The position numbers were made by a program, and so were the translations under genes. DNA of 14,448 nt from Prevotella sp. (GTDB lineage: Bacteria; Bacteroidota; Bacteroidia; Bacteroidales; Bacteroidaceae), in contig JAJPZD010000253.1 in the NCBI GenBank assembly GCA_021204605.1, forward strand, positions 1 to 14,448. Direction: 5' to 3'. Shown here piece by piece: positions 7,839 to 14,448 of this stretch (position 1 is the stretch's first letter; each line of letters starts with the position of its first letter). Under the pieces are notes generated by a model. The model was not told where the DNA came from, made no database searches, and saw nothing but the letters and a program-made list of their open reading frames with translations.

Positions 7839-7924
7839 AACATTTTTTCAAATAAGGAATGAGAAACTCATTTTTGCTCGGTATTGTGTTAGTCGTGTAT
7901 TAAGTAGTACTAAGTCGAGTGTGT

Positions 7925-9124
7925 TCAGTCCTTCCTGTTCCATATAGCCATGATCTTACGGTAAATCGCGAGTTGGTTGACTATGGAGACGAGCAAGAAG
8001 ATAACGATGCCAAAGAGGATAGAAGGGAGCATGGAGGCATCAGCCAATTCGGGGAAGAGGTTCTCGATGATGCCCATGTAGTAGTTGCGTATGAAGGAAA
8101 TTATTACCAACGCTATCACAAGCACGAGAGCGTTCAGAGACAAAGTGAGAAGTTCGTATGGCAGAGCCACACGGAAAGGGCTGTAACCTATGAGCAGCAA
8201 ATTCTCCAGTTTCGTGGTATTTTTCTGGACGAGCAGATAGATGCTTAACATGAGTATATAGAAACTGAGAATGCTGATAATGATGCCGACAACCATGACA
8301 ACCGACACGAGCATCCGGAGGAAATAAGTGGTTTTCTCGCTTTGCAGTTTGTCGTCGTCCACCTCAAAGCCTTTTTGGTCAAAATATTTCATGATGTTCT
8401 CGTCTGTCGGGTTGGCTACCTCGACGATAAGGCGTGTAGGATCAGAGTTGCTCTCAGGAGCATAGAAGGCGTTTGCCCAGTCCATGAAAGCCTGTGGCAC
8501 GAGGATTGTGTTGAGACGGTTGGAGAAGCCGATTACCCTACCTTTGAACTCATCCTTGTGGCCGTTACCGTGAATGAAGATATTGAAGTCGATCATACCC
8601 ACGAGGCCATCGCTGATTTTAGGGAGTGAGTGCGATTGTGCGAAGCCGAAGTTGTACATATTAATATAAGAGCGAGGTAGGATGATCGGCACATCATGGC
8701 TTCCCTCGGTATATGTCCAGTCGTTGAGGGAGACATCCACGAAGCCATCGGGCACACTCTCGAAAAACAGTTCTGAGTTTAGCACCGGCGTGCCGTTAAT
8801 ACCCATATTCGCGCTGACCTTATACTCAGTAGGTGAGAATTTGCCCACCTTTTTCACGAAATCCTGCGATGCGAGCTCATCTATTTCAGCCGCGTTGAAA
8901 GCATTGGAACGCCCTGTAAGCGAGTTAGCAGTCCCGATACTCTTGCTTACGATGAGGAAGTCGGACTTCATGAAACTGTCGTGCGAGGTGAACACCGGCA
9001 GCACGTCGCGGTAAAACTGGTAGCCGAGAAGCACGATAAGCATTCCGAAAAGGTTGGCGAGTGCAAATCCTGCGAACTGTGGTATGCTGATATGCCGGCG
9101 CAATAATTTCCAGACCAATGTCAT
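7925..9124 (-). CDS. FtsX/MacB-like ABC transporter permease
   Basis: 399 aa. Membrane subunit of a probable ABC complex of the FtsX/LolC/MacB type. One membrane segment near the N-terminus (about 17-37) is followed by a large extracytoplasmic domain of about 230 residues and three hydrophobic segments in the C-terminal third (about 272-300, 323-345 and 364-388). This four-helix layout is characteristic of the family, whose members transmit ATPase movements to periplasmic partners rather than moving a substrate through a channel. The ATG overlaps the stop of the ATPase gene by four bases (ATGA), which indicates translational coupling and a shared complex. It is the last gene of the operon. 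Only one permease is present, so a homodimer is likely. The substrate or partner is unknown; the lipoprotein encoded two genes upstream is the obvious candidate. Confidence 0.82.
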   Translation of the reverse strand: MTLVWKLLRRHISIPQFAGFALANLFGMLIVLLGYQFYRDVLPVFTSHDSFMKSDFLIVSKSIGTANSLTGRSNAFNAAEIDELASQDFVKKVGKFSPTEYKVSANMGINGTPVLNSELFFESVPDGFVDVSLNDWTYTEGSHDVPIILPRSYINMYNFGFAQSHSLPKISDGLVGMIDFNIFIHGNGHKDEFKGRVIGFSNRLNTILVPQAFMDWANAFYAPESNSDPTRLIVEVANPTDENIMKYFDQKGFEVDDDKLQSEKTTYFLRMLVSVVMVVGIIISILSFYILMLSIYLLVQKNTTKLENLLLIGYSPFRVALPYELLTLSLNALVLVIALVIISFIRNYYMGIIENLFPELADASMLPSILFGIVIFLLVSIVNQLAIYRKIMAIWNRKD

Positions 9125-9765
9125 AGTTTAAAAACCTTTTGGTAGTTCATGATGATATGTTTTCCTATACTCGTGATGATGACCCCTGCACCCTGTGCAT
9201 GAGCCTCCTGCAGCATTATCTCCCCCATGACTTTGGAGTTGCCGTCATCAAGATGGCTGATTGGCTCATCGGCGAGGAGGAAGTCGAAAGGCTGCACCAA
9301 GGCACGTATCATGGCGACACGCTGCTGCTGGCCGAAAGACATACGCCCCACGAGAGAGTTCAATTTGTCGCCGATACCTAAAATATCAAACCACTCTACA
9401 ATCTGTTTATGCGACTTGAAGCCGGTGAGTTTGTTTTTTATCTCCACGTTCTCAAAAGCGGTGAGTTCAGGGAAGAGGCGCAGTTCCTGGAAAAGGTAAC
9501 TGATATGCCGCTTGCGAATGTCAACCCAGTCGGAGACTCTAAGATTTTTAGTGGAGACGTTATCAAACGCCACGTTGCCGCTGAAGTCATGTCGGTAGCC
9601 GAGGACATAGCTGCAGAACGTGCTTTTGCCCTTTCCGCTGTCGGCCTCCACGAGATAGAGACCACCTTTGTCGAAGTTGACGGCGTTATGCCAGATGTCA
9701 GAATCCAATTCCCCGTTTTGCCAGAACACATTGGGGATGACAGAGTTGAAACTGATACAATTCAT
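9121..9765 (-). CDS. ABC transporter ATP-binding protein with non-canonical motifs
   Basis: 214 aa from the ATG at 9765; a GTG at 9768 would add one residue. Cytoplasmic ATPase paired with the FtsX-like permease. Motifs: Walker A ADSGKGKST (41-49, K47), Q-loop Q93 in YLFQE, signature MSFGQQQR (142-149, in place of LSGGQQQR), Walker B DFLLADEP (161-168, catalytic E167) and D-loop SHLDD (170-174). The H-loop region reads IITSIG, where the usual TH is TS (T198-S199), so the switch histidine seems to be missing. The size fits LolD/MacB-type ATPases. The start shares one base with the stop of the lipoprotein gene (TGATG) and the stop overlaps the permease start by four bases. ATP binding looks intact; the altered signature and H-loop could mean slow or partner-dependent hydrolysis, which is inference. 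Confidence 0.87.
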   Translation of the reverse strand: MNCISFNSVIPNVFWQNGELDSDIWHNAVNFDKGGLYLVEADSGKGKSTFCSYVLGYRHDFSGNVAFDNVSTKNLRVSDWVDIRKRHISYLFQELRLFPELTAFENVEIKNKLTGFKSHKQIVEWFDILGIGDKLNSLVGRMSFGQQQRVAMIRALVQPFDFLLADEPISHLDDGNSKVMGEIMLQEAHAQGAGVIITSIGKHIIMNYQKVFKL

Positions 9766-11120
9766 CACTTAATGCTATAGACGACAGTAGATATATCTCC
9801 AAGTAGTGGTCCGATGAGATCGTTGACTATGCTCAGAGAGCTGACATTGAACACGATGCACATACGCTGGCCGACAATTCTTTTCTGTAACTCTTCAGAC
9901 AGAGGAGCAGAATCCTTGGTTATTGACTGCCGTGCATCGTCGGGCGAGCCGCCGGAGAAAAACTGCATATCATCAGTAACGCCAAAATAGTAAGAAACAT
10001 TGCCGTCGGTATAAAAATAACAATTCTTGCCCCAGTCATCAATTTGGCTGCCGTCGGGGCACGATTCCTTCCAATAGTCAACATCCTTGAGGAACTCCTT
10101 GTCGGCGAGCTGTGCTGCAAGGCGCGGTTTGGTGTTGTCGGCACTGAAGTCAGGGATCACAATAGACATGTCGCCGTCAACACTTCTGATGATATTATCC
10201 ATGTCGATCACCGTGTTCATTCCGGCGAGCAGGGCAGAGAAGTAAGCGCTCGAATGTAGGATGTCGATGAACCGCTTGCCGTCGATGTTCAGGAACACGC
10301 CGGCGGCGGCAGAGGCGGGCATACAACCGACATATTTCCCCTCGATAGGTCGTAAAGATGTTGCAGATTCTTTCAGTGCGCTGTCGATAGTCTTGTTGAA
10401 CGAGAATGTCTCCCCTTTGATTTCAAGGCAAACGTGGGGCACGATATTGAGCTCTGCGGCGAGCATTATCTGCGAGGGATCAGCATCCTTCGGTGCTCCC
10501 AAAGAGAAAGGCGCTGCGAATTGGTCAGGCAGAGCGACAGCCTGAGCCACCATAGTAATCTGTCCTTCCAAGCTCTCAAGTTTTTCGAATATAGGCGAGC
10601 CTTTTATGCTCTTATCCCCGTCTTGTCCAAGATACGAGGCAATGCGTTTCTGTATCTCCTGCTGTCGGAAGGGGAGCACGGGTCCCATAGCAACTAAGGT
10701 ATGTGAGGAGAATCCAGCGACCACAAGATTCCTTATCACCGTGAAGCGGAGCTTCTTGCGTTTGGATGTGTTCTTGCAATAGCCTTTCTCTGCCAATCGG
10801 TTGAACCAGGAATCAAGTTTCTTTTCATCGGAGACTTTCGCCACGCAGCCGATGTTGCCATCAGCGGTCTCGAACACATATATTTTTCTGGAGACATCTA
10901 AGCCACACTCCTCGATGTTGTCAACCATGATGAGGCTTTTGAGCTGGGCCAAATTATCATCACCGTCAGCCGCAAGATCCTGCAAGTTGACAGCAACGAC
11001 GGCGATGCTGTTATCGGGGATGGCATTTACATAGTCGTTGTTGGAGCAAGAAGACAAGAAAACCGTCAGTGCGAGGCAGGCCAGCACCGACAAGTAGATT
11101 TTACATACAATCTTTTTCAT
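9765..11120 (-). CDS. DUF4836-like lipoprotein
   Basis: 451 aa from the ATG at 11120, which gives the signal peptide MKKIVCKIYL; an upstream TTG at 11132 would add four residues. The lipobox LSSC (22-25) predicts a lipidated Cys25. The following residues, SNND, do not clearly match the acidic surface-export signal of Bacteroidetes lipoproteins, so the protein probably faces the periplasm. After it, NAIPDNSIAVVAVNL resembles the start of DUF4836 proteins, which are Bacteroidales proteins of about 500 aa with unknown function. This family call rests on remembered similarity and overall layout. The rest is a soluble mixed alpha/beta sequence with no catalytic motif that I recognise. The TGA stop overlaps the ATPase start by one base, which suggests that the lipoprotein, ATPase and permease act together. 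It follows rsmE after an 81-base gap with no clear promoter. Confidence 0.7.
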   Translation of the reverse strand: MKKIVCKIYLSVLACLALTVFLSSCSNNDYVNAIPDNSIAVVAVNLQDLAADGDDNLAQLKSLIMVDNIEECGLDVSRKIYVFETADGNIGCVAKVSDEKKLDSWFNRLAEKGYCKNTSKRKKLRFTVIRNLVVAGFSSHTLVAMGPVLPFRQQEIQKRIASYLGQDGDKSIKGSPIFEKLESLEGQITMVAQAVALPDQFAAPFSLGAPKDADPSQIMLAAELNIVPHVCLEIKGETFSFNKTIDSALKESATSLRPIEGKYVGCMPASAAAGVFLNIDGKRFIDILHSSAYFSALLAGMNTVIDMDNIIRSVDGDMSIVIPDFSADNTKPRLAAQLADKEFLKDVDYWKESCPDGSQIDDWGKNCYFYTDGNVSYYFGVTDDMQFFSGGSPDDARQSITKDSAPLSEELQKRIVGQRMCIVFNVSSLSIVNDLIGPLLGDISTVVYSIK

Positions 11121-11201
11121 TATAAAAACCAATTAATAGAAGCTGTATAAGACACAGCACATTAAATAAACGTCAAGTTACGTCTTGTATTATAGAATAT
11201 G

Positions 11202-11933
11202 TTATTTTCTCAGAGCCAATTGTGCGATAGCCGTAGCGTATAGGGCAGCCGTTTCGGTTCGCAACCTACTTTTACCGAGTGAGACAGACTCAAAGCCGTT
11301 GTCGAGTGCAAGACTGACCTCCTCGATAGAGAAATCCCCCTCCGGACCGATGAGGATGGTAACCTCCTCACCATTAGAGGAAGCCCGCAAAGGCAGCAAT
11401 TCCTCGAACAGGTCATTCTGTGGGAATCCCTCTTGGCAGTGAGCTATGAATTTCCTGCCGTGTAAGGGCAGTTTGACAAAATCCCTGAAAGGAAGCATAG
11501 GGTTGAGCTTCGGTTTCCACGCCTTGCGGCTCTGCTTTACGGCTGAGATGATGATTTTCTCGATACGGACGGTGCGGAGCACCTTGCGTTCCGACAGCTT
11601 GCAGTTGAGGAAGGAAATCTCGTCGATGCCTATCTCGGTGGCTTTCTCGCAGAACCACTCTATCTTGTCCATCACCTTGGTAGGAGCCACGGCGACATGT
11701 ATTTTCCCTTTCCACGCTCTTTGTTGCGGCAATGTCTCCACAATCTCGTACATACAGCGTTTCGTGGCGGCGATGGTAACAATAGCGCGATAGAAAGAGC
11801 CCACGCCATCCATGAGGAACATCTCATCCCCGCTTTTAAGGCGCAGCACACGCAGAGCGTGCATTGCCTCGTCCAAGGGCAGTTCGTTGCTGCCAGTGGC
11901 GTTAGGAGTAAAGAAAAACCTCATCTCTTTCAT
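11202..11933 (-). CDS. rsmE: 16S rRNA (uracil-1498-N3)-methyltransferase RsmE
   Basis: 243 aa. RsmE methylates N3 of U1498 in helix 44 of 16S rRNA using S-adenosylmethionine. A PUA-like N-terminal domain (about 1-72, opening with RFFFTP) precedes a SPOUT domain (about 73-243). Diagnostic segments: APTKVMDKIEWFCEKATEIG (84-103), GPEGDFS (196-202) and LGKSRLRTETA (219-229); the last two form the trefoil knot and the cofactor site. The length matches the family. Met1 (11933) lies 12 bases after the upstream stop. Met4 (MRFFFTP, 11924) is an equally good start and resembles the N-terminus of relatives. It lies inside the operon between the nuclease and the lipoprotein genes, a housekeeping gene in an otherwise mixed cluster. 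Confidence 0.95.
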   Translation of the reverse strand: MKEMRFFFTPNATGSNELPLDEAMHALRVLRLKSGDEMFLMDGVGSFYRAIVTIAATKRCMYEIVETLPQQRAWKGKIHVAVAPTKVMDKIEWFCEKATEIGIDEISFLNCKLSERKVLRTVRIEKIIISAVKQSRKAWKPKLNPMLPFRDFVKLPLHGRKFIAHCQEGFPQNDLFEELLPLRASSNGEEVTILIGPEGDFSIEEVSLALDNGFESVSLGKSRLRTETAALYATAIAQLALRK

Positions 11934-11945
11934 ATCGGCATATAT

Positions 11946-12512
11946 TTAGTCAGTAACCTTGTCATTGCCCTTATTGCGTCTTTTCTGTTCATCCCTAAGA
12001 TGAGAGGCAAGTTCATAGTTCTCATCGGCTATCGCCTTGTCGAGTGCGGACTGCAGCATTTTGTCGCTTATCGTGTTGACGGGGAGCGACACCCCCCTTG
12101 AGTTAATGGAATAGTGCACTGACTGCTGTCTGTATAATTTGGTATCCATAAAAATAGGGATATCAGCCACAATGGAAAGGAGCACGGCATCAGAAGCACG
12201 AATGAGCATAGGTTCCATAGTCTCGGTATTATACAATATTGTGCGGTACTGGCCATCAACCAGATCATCAATGATGATTTCCAAATTTAAGTCATGAATG
12301 TTCAAGAGCTTGCAAAGGACCTCTGGTAGCATGATATTTGTAATAGGCAAACGTTTCAGGCGAAATTCTATTTGCAGAGCCATAGATTTGTCGCAGACGA
12401 TAGAGATCTGCCGTTCCTTCATATTGTCAGAGAAGATCAACAGTCCGAGGTCCTCACTTCCAAGAATTTCAGAAACGCCTCTAAAAAACAATTGTGTCTT
12501 AAACAGAGCCAT
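11946..12512 (-). CDS. Bifunctional nuclease (DUF151) family protein with UVR motif
   Basis: 188 aa. An N-terminal BFN/DUF151 domain (about 1-130) carries the conserved element RASDAVLLS followed by PIFM (about 105-122), which matches the R-x-SDA-[IV] ... PI signature. A short C-terminal UvrB/UvrC-type motif (about 153-180, LQSALDKAIADENYELASHL and on) follows. The family was named for a plant protein reported to cut both RNA and DNA; the bacterial role is poorly known, and a link to nucleic-acid turnover is inferred. It starts 17 bases after the nucleoside permease stop and ends 12 bases before rsmE, so it is co-transcribed. Pairing a possible nuclease with a nucleoside importer hints at nucleotide salvage, but that is only a guess. 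The N-terminal part is divergent from the typical Bacteroides form. Confidence 0.82.
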   Translation of the reverse strand: MALFKTQLFFRGVSEILGSEDLGLLIFSDNMKERQISIVCDKSMALQIEFRLKRLPITNIMLPEVLCKLLNIHDLNLEIIIDDLVDGQYRTILYNTETMEPMLIRASDAVLLSIVADIPIFMDTKLYRQQSVHYSINSRGVSLPVNTISDKMLQSALDKAIADENYELASHLRDEQKRRNKGNDKVTD

Positions 12513-12529
12513 AGTCGCCTAATTATAAA

Positions 12530-13801
12530 TCATAAATTTACATGTTCCTTTTTGGGGTGGAAAACCAAAGCAAAAGCCACGCCGATAACGAGGGCGTAAG
12601 CCGCGAAGATAAACCAGCATGTCTGCCAGTTGCCAACAGTGAAGCACTCCTCTCCGACCTGTTTTGAGCAGGTGAACGAGTTGATCACCGCCTGTGCGCT
12701 GAGCGTGCCGATAGTAGCTCCGACACCGTTGGTCATGAGCATGAACAGGCCCTGAGCGCTGGAACGTATGGAATCATCAGTGCTTTTGTCCACGAACAGT
12801 GAGCCGCTGATGTTGAAGAAGTCGAAAGCCACGCCATAGACAATCATCGAGAGGATGAACAGCCACACCCCGGAGCCTGGGTTTCCGAAGCCGAAGAAGC
12901 CGAAGCGTAGTGTCCATGCGAACATGGCGATGAGCATGACATTTTTGATACCGTAACGTTTCATGAAGAAGGGGATCATCAGGATGCAGAGCGTCTCGCT
13001 GATTTGAGAGAGCGATATGAGGATATTGGCGTGCTGCACTCCGAAAGTATTGGCATATTCTGGTGAGGCGGCAAAACTGCTGATGTAAGGATTTGCGAAG
13101 CCGTTTGTGATTTGGAGGCTTACGCCGAGCAGCATGGAGAATATGAAGAATATAGCCATCTCCCTTTTCTTGAAAAGTGTGAATGCCCTGAGGCCGAGAG
13201 CCTCTACGAAACTCTTCTTGTCGCCTGCTGATGATGTTGGGCATTTAGGCACTGTGTAAGTATAAAGGAACAGAATGACGCTAAGCACGCCGGAGACGAT
13301 AAACTGGTTTTGGTTGGCCTGGAAGCCCATGATGTCAACGAACCACATGGAGCAGATGAAGCCGACGGTGCCGAACACGCGTACTGGCGGGAAGTCTTTC
13401 ACTGTGTCCAAGCCCGCCTTGGTGAGGGCATTGTAAGATACCGAATTAGACAGTGCAAGAGTAGGCATATAGAACGCCACCGAAAGAGAATAGAGCGTGA
13501 ACAGTATAGTGAAGCTGGATGCGGTGCCCTGTGTCATGCTGTATATAGCCACAAGTATAATGAACACGCCTGCGGTGAGGTGGCACAGGCCGAGCAGCCG
13601 TTGCGCCTGTATCCACCTGTCGGCGACAATACCCATGAGAGCCGGCATAAAAATAGAGACGATACCCTGCATGGCATAAAACAGGCCGATGTTTGTTCCC
13701 ATGCCGACATTGCAGAGATAACGGCCCATGGATGTGAGATATGCGCCCCAAACTCCAAATTCGAGGAAGCTCATTATGGCGAGGCGGACTTTAAGATTCA
13801 T
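12530..13801 (-). CDS. nupG: Nucleoside permease, NHS family MFS transporter (NupG-like)
   Basis: 423 aa. Inner-membrane proton symporter expected to import purine and pyrimidine nucleosides. The sequence is strongly hydrophobic with about 12 membrane segments. The opening LEFGVWGAYLTSMG, the segment GLFYAMQGIVSIFMPALMG, ADRW in the first cytoplasmic loop, and the central ALTKAGLDTVKDFPPVRVFG (about 127-146) are characteristic of the NupG/XapB family as found in Bacteroidetes. Length agrees with E. coli NupG (about 418 aa). The ATG at 13801 lies about 33 bases downstream of a strong consensus promoter, so this is the first gene of the operon. A homologous 165-aa plus-strand frame lies antisense to it and is not considered real. 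Substrate range cannot be read from the sequence. Confidence 0.92.
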   Translation of the reverse strand: MNLKVRLAIMSFLEFGVWGAYLTSMGRYLCNVGMGTNIGLFYAMQGIVSIFMPALMGIVADRWIQAQRLLGLCHLTAGVFIILVAIYSMTQGTASSFTILFTLYSLSVAFYMPTLALSNSVSYNALTKAGLDTVKDFPPVRVFGTVGFICSMWFVDIMGFQANQNQFIVSGVLSVILFLYTYTVPKCPTSSAGDKKSFVEALGLRAFTLFKKREMAIFFIFSMLLGVSLQITNGFANPYISSFAASPEYANTFGVQHANILISLSQISETLCILMIPFFMKRYGIKNVMLIAMFAWTLRFGFFGFGNPGSGVWLFILSMIVYGVAFDFFNISGSLFVDKSTDDSIRSSAQGLFMLMTNGVGATIGTLSAQAVINSFTCSKQVGEECFTVGNWQTCWFIFAAYALVIGVAFALVFHPKKEHVNL

Positions 13802-13833
13802 CGGTAGTAGATTTTAGTTTAACTATATCCGTG

Positions 13834-13865
13834 CAAAGGTAGTGAAAAATCAGAGATTTTTCAAA
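13834..13865 (-). promoter_or_regulatory. Promoter of the nupG-rsmE-ABC operon
   Basis: On the minus strand TTTG (13865-13862) is followed by exactly 20 bases and then TACCTTTG (13841-13834), a full match to the Bacteroidetes housekeeping promoter TTTG-N19-21-TAnnTTTG. Transcription should start near 13828, leaving a leader of about 27 nt before the nupG ATG. The spacer is almost filled by the perfect palindrome GAAAAATC-AGA-GATTTTTC (13844-13862), a possible operator. No other strong promoter was found inside the operon. Confidence 0.75.
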
Positions 13866-13868
13866 TTA
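13841..13868. repeat. Palindromic repeat copy 1, inside the nupG promoter
   Basis: AGTGAAAAATCAGAGATTTTTCAAATTA contains the 8-base inverted repeat GAAAAATC/GATTTTTC. A close copy lies at 13968-13994, about 100 bases upstream. It overlaps the -33 element and fills the spacer of the nupG promoter. It may be a binding site for a dimeric regulator or a copy of a small dispersed repeat. Confidence 0.65.
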
Positions 13869-13898
13869 CCTACGGTGATTTTTCTCACGCTCTGCAAT

Positions 13899-13926
13899 TT
13901 AAGCGAGCTTAATTGCTCTCGCTTAA
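13899..13926. repeat. Stem-loop between the two palindromic repeats
   Basis: TTAAGCGAG (13899-13907) is a perfect inverted match to CTCGCTTAA (13918-13926), and an alternative pairing GAGC/GCTC is possible inside. It lies in the 241-base gap between the TPR gene and nupG. No U-tract follows on the minus strand, so it is not a typical terminator. The rest of the gap is A/T-rich with nothing else recognisable. Confidence 0.45.
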
Positions 13927-13967
13927 TCGAAAAAATAAGAATTAAAAATTAAAAATTGCTTAAGAAC

Positions 13968-13994
13968 AGTGAAAATCGGAGATTTTTCAAGTTA
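13968..13994. repeat. Palindromic repeat copy 2, downstream of the TPR gene
   Basis: AGTGAAAATCGGAGATTTTTCAAGTTA shares most bases with copy 1 at 13841-13868 and keeps the inverted repeat GAAAATC/GATTTTTC with a 3-base centre. On the minus strand it follows the TPR stop by about 50 bases, with A/T-rich sequence after it, so it might also aid termination. Confidence 0.6.
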
Positions 13995-14042
13995 AAAGTT
14001 ATTTATAGCTTGAGAGGGATGGGAATTTTGCTATGGGGGATA

Positions 14043-14447
14043 TTATTTGGCAGCTTCCTGTTTGAGTTCGGCAACTACTTTGCAAATTTCCTCGAACTGA
14101 GTGCCCATGTTGAGGTTATAGTAGATATGATAGAGGGAAGGGACCCACTTCTTTCTCTGGGTAGGGCACAATTGGCGGTATTTCTCCATGTACGGGAGAG
14201 CGAGGCGGTTGTAGCCGAGGATTTTGTCTTGGTTCGCCATATAATTATCGGCATCGTTCTCAAGGAGGAGTGCGAGATTGAAATACGAGATGCCTGCGTT
14301 GTAATACACGTCAGGGAGGTCGTCGTCAATGGCGAGGGCCTTGTCGCTTGCGCTGATACATTCAAGATACCGCCCCATATTGAGGAGCACACTACTTTTT
14401 GCCGCAAGGAACAAAGCATTGTCTGGATCGGCGGTGAGGGCGGAGTT
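14043..14447 (-). CDS. TPR protein, C-terminal fragment (5' end outside window)
   Basis: At least 134 codons of coding sequence are open to the window edge; an internal TTG at 14414 is not a credible start because the frame continues upstream. The segment ALTADPDNALFLAAKSSVLL, then NMGRYLECISASDKALAIDD and DLPDVYYNAGISYFNLALLL are consecutive tetratricopeptide repeats: helix pairs with A/G at the helix contacts and D-P or D-D at repeat ends. The tail, with LALPYMEKYRQLCPTQRKKW and then LNMGTQFEEICKVV, resembles the C-termini of tetratricopeptide proteins common in Bacteroidales. Such repeats bind other proteins; the specific role is unknown. It is followed by a 241-base gap, and a separate promoter serves nupG, so it is probably not part of that operon. 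Confidence 0.8.
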   Translation of the reverse strand, partial: NSALTADPDNALFLAAKSSVLLNMGRYLECISASDKALAIDDDLPDVYYNAGISYFNLALLLENDADNYMANQDKILGYNRLALPYMEKYRQLCPTQRKKWVPSLYHIYYNLNMGTQFEEICKVVAELKQEAAK

Positions 14448-14448
14448 G

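Noticed and set aside
7919..8248. 109-aa plus-strand frame antisense to the permease end
   Set aside because: No domain or promoter; it overlaps a clear membrane protein on the other strand.
11121..11201. Possible separate promoter or terminator between rsmE and the lipoprotein gene
   Set aside because: No TAnnTTTG element was found, and only a 5-bp GCTGT/ACAGC stem with no U-tract; the genes are treated as one operon.
13310..13807. 165-aa plus-strand frame antisense to nupG
   Set aside because: It is rich in His, Cys and Arg, as expected of an antisense shadow, has no recognisable domain, and fully overlaps a clear transporter gene.
14075..14419. 114-aa minus-strand frame starting at the ATG at 14419
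   Set aside because: It is out of frame with the TPR repeats, which continue to the window edge in another frame; composition is not coding-like.

Overview
The window looks like a chromosomal segment of a Bacteroidales bacterium, most like Prevotella and its relatives. The evidence is the TTTG...TAnnTTTG promoter type, the near absence of Shine-Dalgarno sequences, C-terminal tails ending in NGKKVLVK/R on two secreted enzymes, and a nupG - bifunctional nuclease - rsmE - DUF4836 gene order that I associate from memory with Bacteroides-type genomes. No rRNA, tRNA, CRISPR array, integrase or transposase gene was seen.

Layout. (1) 71-2416, plus strand: a type III restriction Res-like helicase-nuclease, the only plus-strand gene, with short GC-rich palindromic repeats on both sides; no methyltransferase partner is visible. 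(2) 2469-7641, minus strand: two GH53 endo-beta-1,4-galactanase paralogues in tandem. The downstream copy (461 aa) is a plain secreted enzyme. The upstream copy (1221 aa) carries four extra beta-sandwich-like modules of two types in the order A-A-B-catalytic-B, then a sorting-type tail. (3) 7925-13801, minus strand: a tightly packed run with the transcription order nucleoside permease, bifunctional nuclease, RsmE, DUF4836-like lipoprotein, ABC ATPase, FtsX-like permease, behind a well-formed promoter at 13834-13865. (4) 14043-14447, minus strand: the C-terminal part of a TPR protein that runs off the window.

How the genes work together. The GH53 pair should cut beta-1,4-galactan side chains of pectin outside the cell. 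Each gene has its own likely promoter and a hairpin lies between them, so they may be transcribed separately. In the long operon the last three genes overlap by 1 and 4 bases (TGATG and ATGA), which suggests a lipoprotein/ATPase/permease complex made in fixed ratio. Its function is unknown to me, and it is the best candidate here for an undescribed system. Most other plus-strand reading frames lie antisense to these genes and were judged spurious.
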